Source: Bacteroidota bacterium (GTDB lineage: Bacteria > Bacteroidota > Bacteroidia > JACPRZ01). From it: 64,000 nt of DNA. The notes beneath the pieces were generated by a model that saw only the letters and a program-made list of their open reading frames with translations, did no database searches and had not been told where the DNA came from. Positions 1 to 7,984 of the stretch are shown in pieces. How positions within the stretch are numbered: position 1 is the stretch's first letter; every line of letters starts with the position of its first letter. A program made the translations under genes and the position numbers. The stretch is from NCBI GenBank assembly GCA_016193485.1, contig JACPRZ010000007.1:92106-156105 (forward strand). The letters run 5' to 3'.

Positions 1-74
1 GATTTGGAATTACAGAATTTCAATTCGCAATTTTGACAATCCGAAATCCGAAATATTCTTTTTCACCTGATAGT

Positions 75-542
75 ATGTCATATATTGAAAATATTTTAAG
101 TACAAGCGTATCTCTCCTTAAAGGAATGAAGATGACTGGGTATTATTTTTCTCATCCGAAGGAAATTTACACGCGTCAATATCCCGAAAACCGGAAAACG
201 CTGAAATTACCTGAACGGTTCCGTGCCGAATTAACCATGCCGCATGATGAATTCAACCGCCACCGCTGTTCCGGCTGTACTGCCTGCGAGATTGCATGTC
301 CCAACGGCACCATTAAGGTTCTTACCTATATGGAGACAACTCCCGATAACAAAAAGAAAAAACGGCTCGATACTTTTATTTACCGGCTATCCATGTGTAC
401 TTTTTGCAACCTATGCGTGGATTCCTGCCCGAGCGATGCCATTAAATTCAACCAGCATTTTGAACATTCGGTCACTGAAAGAAAGCAACTGACAAAAGTA
501 CTGAACCGGCAGGGTTCAACCGTAACGGATGAACTGAAATAG
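75..542 (+). CDS. nuoI: NADH-quinone oxidoreductase subunit I (NuoI)
   Basis: Peripheral-arm ferredoxin-like subunit of respiratory complex I, carrying the two [4Fe-4S] clusters (N6a/N6b) that pass electrons toward the quinone site. Two cysteine motifs are visible: CSGCTACEIACP and CTFCNLCVDSCP, each of the C-x2-C-x2-C-x3-CP type. The reading frame is open from a TTG at position 33, but those first codons read through intergenic-looking sequence, so I prefer the ATG at 75. It is followed 3 bp later by nuoJ, so it is the first complete gene of a nuo operon whose earlier members lie left of the window. The protein is about 155 residues, usual for short bacterial NuoI. Confidence 0.93.
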   Translation: MSYIENILSTSVSLLKGMKMTGYYFSHPKEIYTRQYPENRKTLKLPERFRAELTMPHDEFNRHRCSGCTACEIACPNGTIKVLTYMETTPDNKKKKRLDTFIYRLSMCTFCNLCVDSCPSDAIKFNQHFEHSVTERKQLTKVLNRQGSTVTDELK

Positions 543-545
543 AAA

Positions 546-1058
546 ATGAAAGCGATACTGTTTTATATTTTTTCGGTGTTGATTCTCGCATGCGGAATTT
601 TTACCGTTACATCCCGGAAAATTTACCGTGCCGCGATTTTCCTCCTGCTCACCGTTGTCTCCGTTGCCGCACTCTATTTCCTTATGGAATATACATTTCT
701 CGGTGTGGTGCAACTGGTAATTTATGCCGGGGGGATTGTAGTACTGATCCTTTTTGCCGTATTATTAACCCACGATTCAGGTTCCTTACTCCCCCCCCTT
801 GGCGTCAAACGAACGGTTGCAACTTTTGCTTTAACCGGTACAGGATTGACAGTTTTTCTTTATACCATCCTGGGGCGGAAAGTTGAACCCGGAAGCGGTG
901 AGTTCAATGAACCATCGGTAAAAATGATAGGCGGCCAGTTACTCGACCTCTATAATTTCGGTTTTGTCCTGCCTTTTGAAGCAATAAGCATTCTGCTTCT
1001 TGCCGCAATGGTGGGATGTATCGTCCTGGCTATGAAATTTTCAAAAACGATGAATTAA
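546..1058 (+). CDS. nuoJ: NADH-quinone oxidoreductase subunit J (NuoJ)
   Basis: Membrane-arm subunit of complex I, about 170 residues with five predicted hydrophobic segments. The family signature in the third helix is visible as the glycine-rich stretch VIYAGGIVVLILFAVLL. It starts 3 bp after nuoI and precedes nuoK, which is the conserved order. A run of eight C (791-798) encodes Pro-Pro and is one of many G/C homopolymers in the left part of the window. The gap to nuoK (161 bp) is unusually long for this gene pair, because a large palindrome sits in it. Confidence 0.92.
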   Translation: MKAILFYIFSVLILACGIFTVTSRKIYRAAIFLLLTVVSVAALYFLMEYTFLGVVQLVIYAGGIVVLILFAVLLTHDSGSLLPPLGVKRTVATFALTGTGLTVFLYTILGRKVEPGSGEFNEPSVKMIGGQLLDLYNFGFVLPFEAISILLLAAMVGCIVLAMKFSKTMN

Positions 1059-1108
1059 TTAAAGTGTAATAATCACATAAAAATAAATAAATTAACAGTT
1101 GTCTATGT

Positions 1109-1164
1109 ACTCACCCCCCATCCCCCTCTCTACTTGTAGAGAGGGGGAGAGGGAGGGGGTGAGT
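1109..1164. repeat. Large intergenic palindrome between nuoJ and nuoK
   Basis: An imperfect inverted repeat of about 56 bp with C-rich left arm (ACTCACCCCCCATCCCCCTC) and G-rich right arm. The core CTCTCTAC / GTAGAGAG pairs perfectly around TT. It would form a very stable hairpin inside the nuo mRNA. There is no U-tract after it, so it looks like an interspersed palindromic repeat rather than a terminator. Similar C-rich/G-rich palindromes occur at 27998-28101. Confidence 0.75.
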
Positions 1165-1219
1165 AATATTATTAATATTTTAATTATTATTTCATTTTCA
1201 CACGAAAGCTAATCAGTAA

Positions 1220-1540
1220 ATGGAAACATATTCTCCAACAGTTGAACATTACCTGGTTCTCGGAACAGCGCTCTTTTTTATAGGGATGTTCGGTTTCCTT
1301 ACCCGGAAAAACATGATCGCCATGCTTATGTCGCTTGAACTGATGCTCAACGGGGTGAATATCATTTTTGTCACATTCAATAAGTTTAAGCATCCGGTAG
1401 CGCTTGATGGGATGTTCTTTGCAATTTTTATCATTACCATTGCCGCTGCCGAAGCAGCATTGGCGATAGCCATTATTATTTCCATATATAAAAATTTCAA
1501 ATCAATTGAGAGTGACGAACCGCATACACTGAAGTTTTAG
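1220..1540 (+). CDS. nuoK: NADH-quinone oxidoreductase subunit K (NuoK)
   Basis: Small membrane subunit of complex I (106 residues, three transmembrane helices), homologous to MrpC and part of the proton path. The two conserved membrane glutamates are present: one in MSLELMLNGVN (helix 2) and one in AAAEAALAIAI (helix 3). It starts at ATG 1220. Downstream, instead of running directly into nuoL, the operon is interrupted by a repeat-framed GxxExxY gene. Confidence 0.94.
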   Translation: METYSPTVEHYLVLGTALFFIGMFGFLTRKNMIAMLMSLELMLNGVNIIFVTFNKFKHPVALDGMFFAIFIITIAAAEAALAIAIIISIYKNFKSIESDEPHTLKF

Positions 1541-1558
1541 GATTGGAAAAACTTATTA

Positions 1559-1622
1559 TTTCCCGCAGATAGCGCAGATATTCGCAGATAATTACCAAAT
1601 AATCTGTACTTATCTGCGAAAT
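1559..1622. repeat. Left 64-bp repeat framing the GxxExxY gene
   Basis: Aligns without gaps to positions 2018-2081 (constant offset of 459 bp), sharing TTTCCCG at the left end, ATAATT and ATCTG in the middle and GCGAAAT at the right. Each copy is itself an imperfect palindrome (CGCAGAT... toward ...ATCTGCG), so it can fold into a hairpin. It ends 12 bp before the ATG of the enclosed gene. Confidence 0.85.
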
Positions 1623-1634
1623 TGTAAAAAGGAT

Positions 1635-2012
1635 ATGACTGAAAACGAAATTTCTTATTTAATAAGAAAAGCGATATTTAAAGTGTATAATACACTTGGC
1701 CCTGGTTTACTTGAGTCGGTATATGTCGCTGCGTTGGTTTATGAATTAAAGAAACTCGGTTTGATGGTAAAAACAGAAATACCTGTTCCTGTAATTTACG
1801 ATAATGAAAAACTGGAATTGGGTTTTAGAATTGATATGCTGGTGAACGATAAAGTTATTATTGAGGTAAAATCCATTGAACAATTAGCTGAAGTTCATCA
1901 TAAAGTTGTTCTTACATATTTGAAATTAACGGGTAAAAAGTTGGCTTTACTTGTCAATTTTAATACTAGTGATATTACAAAAAGTATTTATAGAAAGGTA
2001 AATAATTTATAA
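1635..2012 (+). CDS. GxxExxY-family protein (PD-(D/E)XK-like)
   Basis: A 125-residue member of the GxxExxY family, named for the motif seen here as GPGLLESVY. It also has a RIDMLV...VIIEVKS stretch resembling the D...ExK core of PD-(D/E)XK nucleases. The role of the family is not established. Known members occur as free-standing genes and inside 23S rRNA intervening sequences. Here the gene sits between nuoK and nuoL, in the same direction as the operon, tightly bracketed by two copies of a 64-bp palindromic repeat. That bracketing suggests it arrived as a unit with its repeats. Composition is more AT-rich than the flanking nuo genes. Confidence 0.85.
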   Translation: MTENEISYLIRKAIFKVYNTLGPGLLESVYVAALVYELKKLGLMVKTEIPVPVIYDNEKLELGFRIDMLVNDKVIIEVKSIEQLAEVHHKVVLTYLKLTGKKLALLVNFNTSDITKSIYRKVNNL

Positions 2013-2017
2013 AATTA

Positions 2018-2081
2018 TTTCCCGATGCTACCGCTGATTTTCGCAAATAATTGCAATTAAATCTGCGTTTATCAGCGAAAT
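2018..2081. repeat. Right 64-bp repeat framing the GxxExxY gene
   Basis: Direct-repeat partner of 1559-1622, beginning 5 bp after the stop codon of the GxxExxY gene. A further inverted ATCTGCGGGAAA follows at about 2080-2092, mirroring the TTTCCCGCAGAT that opens the left copy, so the whole cassette also has inverted outer ends. The repeat is open in the nuoL frame and gives a false N-terminal extension if nuoL is started at 2051. Confidence 0.85.
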
Positions 2082-2098
2082 CTGCGGGAAAAAAACAA

Positions 2099-4036
2099 AT
2101 GGACTCCTGGTCATATATAATCTGGATACCGCTTTTACCGCTGATTACCTTTGTAGCGATCGGTCTTTTTGAGTCGCGCCTTACCGAAAAAATCAGCGGG
2201 CTTGCCGGTTGTGTTTCAATGGGCATCTCAACATTTTTATCCTACTGTGCCGCCTGGCAATATTTCTTTATTTCCGGGAAAAGCGAAGAGGTGTACCGGA
2301 AGATCATTACGCTTGATTTCACATGGCTGAAATTGTCACCTTCATTGTCCGTGGAATGGGGCATCCTGCTCGATCCCGTTTCGGTAATGATGCTGGTCGT
2401 TATTACTACAGTTTCCCTGATGGTTTTCATTTACAGCACGGGATACATGCACGGTGAACGCGGTTTTGCCCGCTACTTTTCATTCCTCTCGCTTTTCAGT
2501 TTCTCAATGATTTCGCTTGTATTGGCGACCGGCATCGTACAGATGTACATTTTCTGGGAACTTGTGGGAGTATCTTCATTCCTTCTGATAGGGTACTATT
2601 ATGATAAACCTTCTGCCGTCAGCGCCTGCAAAAAAGCATTTATCGTTACCCGTTTTGCCGACCTTTTTTTCCTCATCGGCATTCTGATAATTTCATGGTA
2701 TGGAAGTTCTCTTGATATTCAGACCCTGATTGCCCGGCTTACCGATGCCGGTTCACCGGAATTTCAGGCAATCAAAAATGAAACATTCCTCGGATTTTCC
2801 GTGCTTTCCGTTGCGCTGCTGATGGTCTTCATAGGGGGTGCGGGAAAATCGGCAATGTTTCCTTTGCACATCTGGCTTCCTGATGCGATGGAAGGCCCGA
2901 CTCCCGTTTCCGCCCTTATTCATGCCGCTACAATGGTCGTTGCCGGTGTATATCTTGTGGCGCGGCTTTTTCCCGTTTACGCCATTTCAGCGCCTGATGT
3001 CCTGACCGTTATCGCTTATATAGCAGCGCTGACTTCTCTTTTTGCGGCTGTCATTGCCTGTACGCAGTTTGACATAAAGCGCGTTCTCGCCTATTCCACA
3101 ATTTCCCAGATCGGTTATATGCTCATGTCGCTGGGCGTTGCCGGATGGGGGGGGGACAGGGAATTCGGATTCATGGCATCCCAGTTCCACCTTTTCACTC
3201 ACGCCATGTTCAAAGCATTGCTCTTCCTTTGCGCTGGCGTTGTAATCCATACGATTCATTCAAACTATATGCAGGATATGGGCGGCTTATGGAAAAAAAT
3301 GCCGATAACAAATATCGCTTTTCTTACCGGTTGTCTGGCCATTGCAGGAATTCCTCCTTTCGCAGGTTTTTTCAGTAAGGAAGATGTGCTTACCGCTGCT
3401 TTTGAACATGACAAATTCATTTATACGATGGCATTAATTACGGCTGGACTGACTGCATTTTATATGTTCCGGCTTTATTTCCGGATTTTTCATTACGGCA
3501 CCACCGCTCACCACCATGATGCAAAAGAACATTTTTCAATCATGCTGATCCCGCTGGGAATATTATCCGTTCTGTCGCTGGTAACCGGATTTATTCCCTT
3601 TTCTGAATTTGTTACGCCATCCGGCAAACCATTCTACTATCACATGCACTTCAATCTTGTTGCATACGCGGTAATCGTTTCGGTTGCCGGCATCGTTATT
3701 GCCACTCTCTTTTTCTACAGGAGGTCAGCATTACCGGTTGCACTTGCAGGGAAAATGAGGGTAATTTATCTTGCTGTTTACAATAAATTTTATATTGATG
3801 AGATTTATCTTTTTGTGACAAAGAAGATAATCTTCAATTGTATTTCAAGGCCGGCCGGCTGGTTTGACAGGCATATCATTGATGGAATTTTTGTCAACGG
3901 AACAGCCAATGCCACGGGCAGGGTCTCGGAAGAGATAAAGGGATTGCAATCCGGGAATATCCGGCATTATCTCTGGTTCTTTGCCGCATCGTCCGTTATT
4001 ATTATCCTCTTGTTTTTATTTATTTATCAACCATAA
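2099..4036 (+). CDS. nuoL: NADH-quinone oxidoreductase subunit L (NuoL)
   Basis: Large antiporter-like membrane subunit of complex I, about 645 residues with many transmembrane helices and the long C-terminal lateral helix expected of NuoL. Recognisable family blocks include FWELVGVSSFLLIGYYYDKP, IGGAGKSAMFPLHIWLPDAM and GPTPVSALIHAATMVVAGVY. I chose ATG 2099. The open frame from 2051 translates the repeat at 2018-2081 and is not real coding sequence. A run of nine G (3147-3155) lies in the gene and encodes Gly-Gly. Confidence 0.95.
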   Translation: MDSWSYIIWIPLLPLITFVAIGLFESRLTEKISGLAGCVSMGISTFLSYCAAWQYFFISGKSEEVYRKIITLDFTWLKLSPSLSVEWGILLDPVSVMMLVVITTVSLMVFIYSTGYMHGERGFARYFSFLSLFSFSMISLVLATGIVQMYIFWELVGVSSFLLIGYYYDKPSAVSACKKAFIVTRFADLFFLIGILIISWYGSSLDIQTLIARLTDAGSPEFQAIKNETFLGFSVLSVALLMVFIGGAGKSAMFPLHIWLPDAMEGPTPVSALIHAATMVVAGVYLVARLFPVYAISAPDVLTVIAYIAALTSLFAAVIACTQFDIKRVLAYSTISQIGYMLMSLGVAGWGGDREFGFMASQFHLFTHAMFKALLFLCAGVVIHTIHSNYMQDMGGLWKKMPITNIAFLTGCLAIAGIPPFAGFFSKEDVLTAAFEHDKFIYTMALITAGLTAFYMFRLYFRIFHYGTTAHHHDAKEHFSIMLIPLGILSVLSLVTGFIPFSEFVTPSGKPFYYHMHFNLVAYAVIVSVAGIVIATLFFYRRSALPVALAGKMRVIYLAVYNKFYIDEIYLFVTKKIIFNCISRPAGWFDRHIIDGIFVNGTANATGRVSEEIKGLQSGNIRHYLWFFAASSVIIILLFLFIYQP

Positions 4037-4049
4037 ATCAATACCTCCT

Positions 4050-4493
4050 ATGAAAACAACCGACATTGACAGCCTTTTTCAATCAGCGGATAATGACCTG
4101 AAATCTGCCGGGGAAGAACTCTGCAGACCGATGGAAGATGTGATGTGCTCAGCGGTATGCATCAAAGCCAGGAATTCAATTTACAACTATCTTCGTGGCT
4201 ATGCATTATTTAACCGGCATACCCCCCCTCAATCCCCGTCTGTTGATGAGAGCAGAACATACCGGGACCTGATTATGGAATGTATCCGGTTCGATAAATC
4301 ATTCGGGGATATTCCGGTATATCCATTGCAGTGCAGTTGGTCGCTTCCGGATCAGAAAGATGTTTATTGTTTTTCATTTTATAAAGTGAAAGAATGTTAT
4401 GACCTGGCTCTTTCAATAAAGGAGCATGTTAACGGCAAAATTAAATCACAGAAAAATAATATGAACGGGCTGTCGCATGCCGGCAGAAAGTAA
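4050..4493 (+). CDS. Hypothetical protein, HEPN-like helical arrangement
   Basis: A 147-residue soluble protein between nuoL and nuoM, starting at ATG 4050 (14 bp after nuoL) and ending 1 bp before the nuoM ATG at 4495, so it is part of the operon. It is not a known complex I subunit. The pattern (an N-terminal helix, a helix with KARNSIYNYLRGY, then a region with LIMECIRFDKSFGDI and a C-terminal helix with ECYDLALSIKEHV) resembles the four-helix HEPN fold. The Rx4-6H catalytic motif of HEPN RNases is not evident. The homology is a pattern judgement only. Confidence 0.6.
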   Translation: MKTTDIDSLFQSADNDLKSAGEELCRPMEDVMCSAVCIKARNSIYNYLRGYALFNRHTPPQSPSVDESRTYRDLIMECIRFDKSFGDIPVYPLQCSWSLPDQKDVYCFSFYKVKECYDLALSIKEHVNGKIKSQKNNMNGLSHAGRK

Positions 4494-4494
4494 T

Positions 4495-5982
4495 ATGCTG
4501 CTGGCGTTTATTTTCATACCGCTCCTGACTCTTCTCTGCCTGCTGGCGGTTAAGGATTTGAACCGCATCCGGTGGATATCCGCGGCAGGCATGGGGCTTC
4601 AGTTGCTTAATGCAATTCACCTGCTGGTCCAATTCCTTATTGAAAGAAGTAGCGGCAACCTGGATCCCGTGCTGTTTGAAATTCAGGAGGAATGGTACAC
4701 TGCTATCCGTATTTCGTTGCATTTTGGCGTTGACGGCATCAGCGTTGTCATGGTGGTTCTCACCGCTATCGTAACGTTTGCCGGCATCTTTGCATCCTGG
4801 ACTGTCTCATACTGGACCAAGGAGTTTTACTTCTCCCTGATATTGCTGAGTATGGCATCATTCGGCTTTTTTATATCATTGGATCTATTTACACTCTTTT
4901 TCTTTTATGAACTTGCCGTAATCCCTATGTATCTGCTCATCGGGATATGGGGCAGCGGAACCAAGGAATACGCTGCCATGAAACTGACGCTGATGCTAAT
5001 GGGGGGGTCGGCACTACTCATGGTAGGTTTGCTCGGGCTTTATTTTTATTCGGATCCGACAGGAACCAATTACACTTTTGATATGCTGAAAATTGCATCC
5101 GTAAAAATTCCTATTGATGCACAACGGTTTTTTTTCCCGTTGATTTTTGTCGGATTTGGAATCATCGGAGCCCTCTTTCCTTTGCATACTTGGTCGCCTG
5201 ACGGACACTCCGCTGCACCAACAGCCGCTTCTATGGTTCATGCAGGTGTGTTGATGAAACTCGGTGGCTACGGATGCCTGAAAGTCGCTACCATGCTGTT
5301 GCCTGAAGCCGCAAATGAAATGTCATGGATTTTTATTGTCCTTGCTACGGCCGGAGTGATCTATGGCGCCTACACTACTATAATTCAAACCGACCTTAAG
5401 TACATCAATGCATATTCCTCGGTGAGCCACTGTGCGCTTGTGCTTTTGGGAATCTGTATGTTGAACCGTACAGCCATGACCGGGGCTGTTCTCCAGATGT
5501 TTTCTCATGGCGTCATGACGGCCCTTTTCTTCTCGCTTATCGGGATGATTTATGAGAGATCGCACACGCGCGACATTACCCGGATGGGCGGACTCCTGAA
5601 AGTGATACCTTACCTTGGTACGGTATATATTATAGCCGGTTTATGTTCGCTCGGACTGCCGGGATTCAGCGGTTTTGTCGCTGAAATCACAGTTTTTATA
5701 GGAGCGTTTCAGAATGATGACATGTTCCACCGCGTTGCGACTATTATCGCAACCACATCCATAGTTGTTACTGCAGTTTACATTTTACGTGTGGTCGGAA
5801 TATTTTTACTTGGTCCTGTCGCCCATGAAGAATATCATTCACTAAAAGATGCAAGGTGGTTTGAAAGAGTGGCAACGGTGACATTGCTGTCGGCAATTGT
5901 CATTGTAGGTATTTATCCGTTCTGGTTTTCCGATATGATCTATGAAAGTTTAGGGGGGGTGGTGATGAATCTTGGGAGGTAG
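4495..5982 (+). CDS. nuoM: NADH-quinone oxidoreductase subunit M (NuoM)
   Basis: Antiporter-like membrane subunit of complex I, about 496 residues. Family blocks include FFYELAVIPMYLLIGIWG, FPLHTWSPDGHSAAPTAAS and the helix with GLPGFSGFVAE. I start it at ATG 4495, directly behind the TAA of the preceding gene. An in-frame ATG at 4477 would overlap that gene. G7 runs at 5001-5007 and 5953-5959 both encode Gly-Gly. Confidence 0.94.
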   Translation: MLLAFIFIPLLTLLCLLAVKDLNRIRWISAAGMGLQLLNAIHLLVQFLIERSSGNLDPVLFEIQEEWYTAIRISLHFGVDGISVVMVVLTAIVTFAGIFASWTVSYWTKEFYFSLILLSMASFGFFISLDLFTLFFFYELAVIPMYLLIGIWGSGTKEYAAMKLTLMLMGGSALLMVGLLGLYFYSDPTGTNYTFDMLKIASVKIPIDAQRFFFPLIFVGFGIIGALFPLHTWSPDGHSAAPTAASMVHAGVLMKLGGYGCLKVATMLLPEAANEMSWIFIVLATAGVIYGAYTTIIQTDLKYINAYSSVSHCALVLLGICMLNRTAMTGAVLQMFSHGVMTALFFSLIGMIYERSHTRDITRMGGLLKVIPYLGTVYIIAGLCSLGLPGFSGFVAEITVFIGAFQNDDMFHRVATIIATTSIVVTAVYILRVVGIFLLGPVAHEEYHSLKDARWFERVATVTLLSAIVIVGIYPFWFSDMIYESLGGVVMNLGR

Positions 5983-6000
5983 GATTTACGAATTACGAAT

Positions 6001-6016
6001 CCCGATGGCTATCGGG
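6001..6016. repeat. Interspersed palindrome CCCGATGGCTATCGGG (intergenic copy)
   Basis: CCCGAT/ATCGGG arms around GGCT in the 124-bp gap between nuoM and nuoN. The same 16-mer occurs inside nuoN at 6680-6695. Close variants lie at 62549-62564 and 46671-46691. It looks like a short, highly iterated palindrome of this genome. Confidence 0.8.
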
Positions 6017-6106
6017 ACGAATTTTACGGATAAAGATATTCGTTATTCATTGATGATACCAAAAGTTCAGATTTTTAAGTTGTTTTAGAATAAAATTGGA
6101 TCCGCC

Positions 6107-7522
6107 ATGCTCGTTTTACTCCGATACGAATTTATACTTGTCGCGCTGATCGTCATTTTTCTTCTTGCCTGGTTAATTCCGGGAAAAAGCGAAGACCGGT
6201 CTCTCTCTCTCTTCTGGATAAATGTTCTTCTTTTTATCAATTTCCTGTTTGGTTTTATCCCTGTGGAGGAGGGGGTTTTATTCAACAACATGTTTTATAC
6301 AAATGAAGCAATCGGGGTTCAGAAAATGCTGTTGAATTTTGGCGCACTCATTATTTCACTGCAGGCATACGACTGGCTTAAAAGCAACCGCAATGCATTT
6401 GAATTTTACCTGTTGCTTATTTCCACACTTCTCGGGATGTTCTTCATGATTTCGGCACGAAACCTGCTGATGCTCTATGTAGGTCTCGAGATGGCAACTT
6501 TGCCGCTTGCTGCGCTTGCGGCATTTGAAACAGACAGCAAACGGTCGGCTGAATCCGGTATCAAACTGATTCTTAATTCAGTTCTCTCTTCCGCAATATT
6601 TCTTTTCGGTCTGGCGCTTTTATATGGGGAGACAGGTAGTTTGCACTTCAGCGATATGGCCGGAAAACTTACCGGGAATCCCGATGGCTATCGGGACACC
6701 ACACTATCTCTTCTTCTTGTCTTTACCGGTTTCGGATTTAAAATTTCCATCGTCCCTTTCCACCTCTGGACGGCCGATGTATATGAAGGCGCTCCTGTCA
6801 GCATCACATCTTATTTATCCGTTATTTCAAAATCATCGGTTGTTTTTGTTTTCATATCTTTTCTCTACATCGCTTTGAAAAATATGGCCCCTTTATGGAT
6901 TCCGTTCCTGATGGTTACTTCCGTTCTGACCATGACTTTAGGGAACATATTCGCTTTGCGACAGCAGAATATGAAACGGTTTCTTGCCTTTTCATCTATA
7001 GCGCAGGCGGGATATATCCTGATTGGAATATTGGGCGCATCGGCTCTCGGAATGTCATCGGTGATATTTTTTGTGCTGATATATATCTTTTCCAATCTTG
7101 GCGCTTTTGGCGTGGTATCGGTCATATCTGCGCAAACGGGTAAGGAAAACTTAGATGATTACAAGGGAATGTACCACACCAACCCGATGCTTTCGCTTTT
7201 GCTGCTTCTCTCCATGTTTTCGCTTGCAGGTGTTCCGCCCACTGCCGGATTCTTCGGAAAACTTTTCATGCTGATGGCAGCGGCAGGCAAAGGGTATTAC
7301 ATCCTGATCCTTATTGCTGCCCTCAATATGATTATTTCCCTATATTATTATCTGAGAATCATTAAATCAATGTTCATGGATAAAAGCGAATCGCCCATTG
7401 CATATTTCCGCAGCAGCATCTACAGCCGCATTGCGCTGGTGATATGTTTTGCCGGCATTATCCTTACGGGATTTTTCAGCGGGATTTTTGATTATTTTTA
7501 TTCTATTAGTTTTGGAATTTGA
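6107..7522 (+). CDS. nuoN: NADH-quinone oxidoreductase subunit N (NuoN)
   Basis: Third antiporter-like subunit of complex I (471 residues) and the last nuo gene of the operon. Typical blocks are LYVGLEMATLPLAALAAF, FKISIVPFHLWTADVYEGAP and FSLAGVPPTAGFFGKLFM. The ATG at 6107 fits the family N-terminus. Unusually, a copy of the interspersed palindrome CCCGATGGCTATCGGG (6680-6695) lies within the coding sequence and is translated in frame as Asn-Pro-Asp-Gly-Tyr-Arg-Asp in a loop between helices. Confidence 0.94.
   Translation: MLVLLRYEFILVALIVIFLLAWLIPGKSEDRSLSLFWINVLLFINFLFGFIPVEEGVLFNNMFYTNEAIGVQKMLLNFGALIISLQAYDWLKSNRNAFEFYLLLISTLLGMFFMISARNLLMLYVGLEMATLPLAALAAFETDSKRSAESGIKLILNSVLSSAIFLFGLALLYGETGSLHFSDMAGKLTGNPDGYRDTTLSLLLVFTGFGFKISIVPFHLWTADVYEGAPVSITSYLSVISKSSVVFVFISFLYIALKNMAPLWIPFLMVTSVLTMTLGNIFALRQQNMKRFLAFSSIAQAGYILIGILGASALGMSSVIFFVLIYIFSNLGAFGVVSVISAQTGKENLDDYKGMYHTNPMLSLLLLLSMFSLAGVPPTAGFFGKLFMLMAAAGKGYYILILIAALNMIISLYYYLRIIKSMFMDKSESPIAYFRSSIYSRIALVICFAGIILTGFFSGIFDYFYSISFGI
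6680..6695. repeat. Interspersed palindrome inside nuoN
   Basis: CCCGATGGCTATCGGG, identical to 6001-6016, with similar flanks (AAT before, GAC after). Its position within a reading frame suggests that the element inserted into, or was copied into, nuoN without breaking it. Confidence 0.75.
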
Positions 7523-7527
7523 TTTCA

Positions 7528-7920
7528 ATGTTTAAAAATTACTCTCATACGGTTGAAGAATTTGACGGTGTAAAATGTTCCGTTGTTGAAAAGGATATTC
7601 CTGCCGGAAAAGTTGATTTTCTGAAAGCGCTGCTTGAAGCAAACGGCTATAAAGTTCTTATAAAGAAAACCGAAGTAAAGCCGGTTAAGCCGGCAACACC
7701 ACAAGTTACCGTAACTGCCACTGCTACTGCCACTGAAATTCCTCCCTCACCCCAACTTCCGCAGACATTCACTCTTGGTGTTACGGATATAACTTTTAAT
7801 CTCATTATGGAGGTTTATGAAAAAAACCTGAAAGCGCCTGAAGGCAGGGTGATTTCACCTCATTTCTGGGAGACAGGCAGACATCTGCATGAGGATTTCT
7901 ACTGGAGCCGCAACGGATAG
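7528..7920 (+). CDS. Hypothetical protein downstream of nuoN
   Basis: About 130 residues starting at ATG 7528, 5 bp after the nuoN stop, so probably co-transcribed with complex I. There are two short conserved-looking segments (residues about 1-50, and a C-terminal segment with RVISPHFWETGRHLHEDFYW) joined by a low-complexity Pro/Thr/Ala linker containing TVTATATATE. No signal peptide or membrane helix. I do not recognise the family. Position alone suggests an accessory or assembly role. Confidence 0.7.
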   Translation: MFKNYSHTVEEFDGVKCSVVEKDIPAGKVDFLKALLEANGYKVLIKKTEVKPVKPATPQVTVTATATATEIPPSPQLPQTFTLGVTDITFNLIMEVYEKNLKAPEGRVISPHFWETGRHLHEDFYWSRNG

Positions 7921-7984
7921 CAGTAAACGTACTCCTAAAACATCTATTTTTGTTATCCGGAATTTTTTCGCCCCGACCCGGATT

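Noticed and set aside
2051..2098. N-terminal extension of NuoL
   Set aside because: It translates the right-hand 64-bp repeat of the GxxExxY cassette; the membrane protein begins at ATG 2099.
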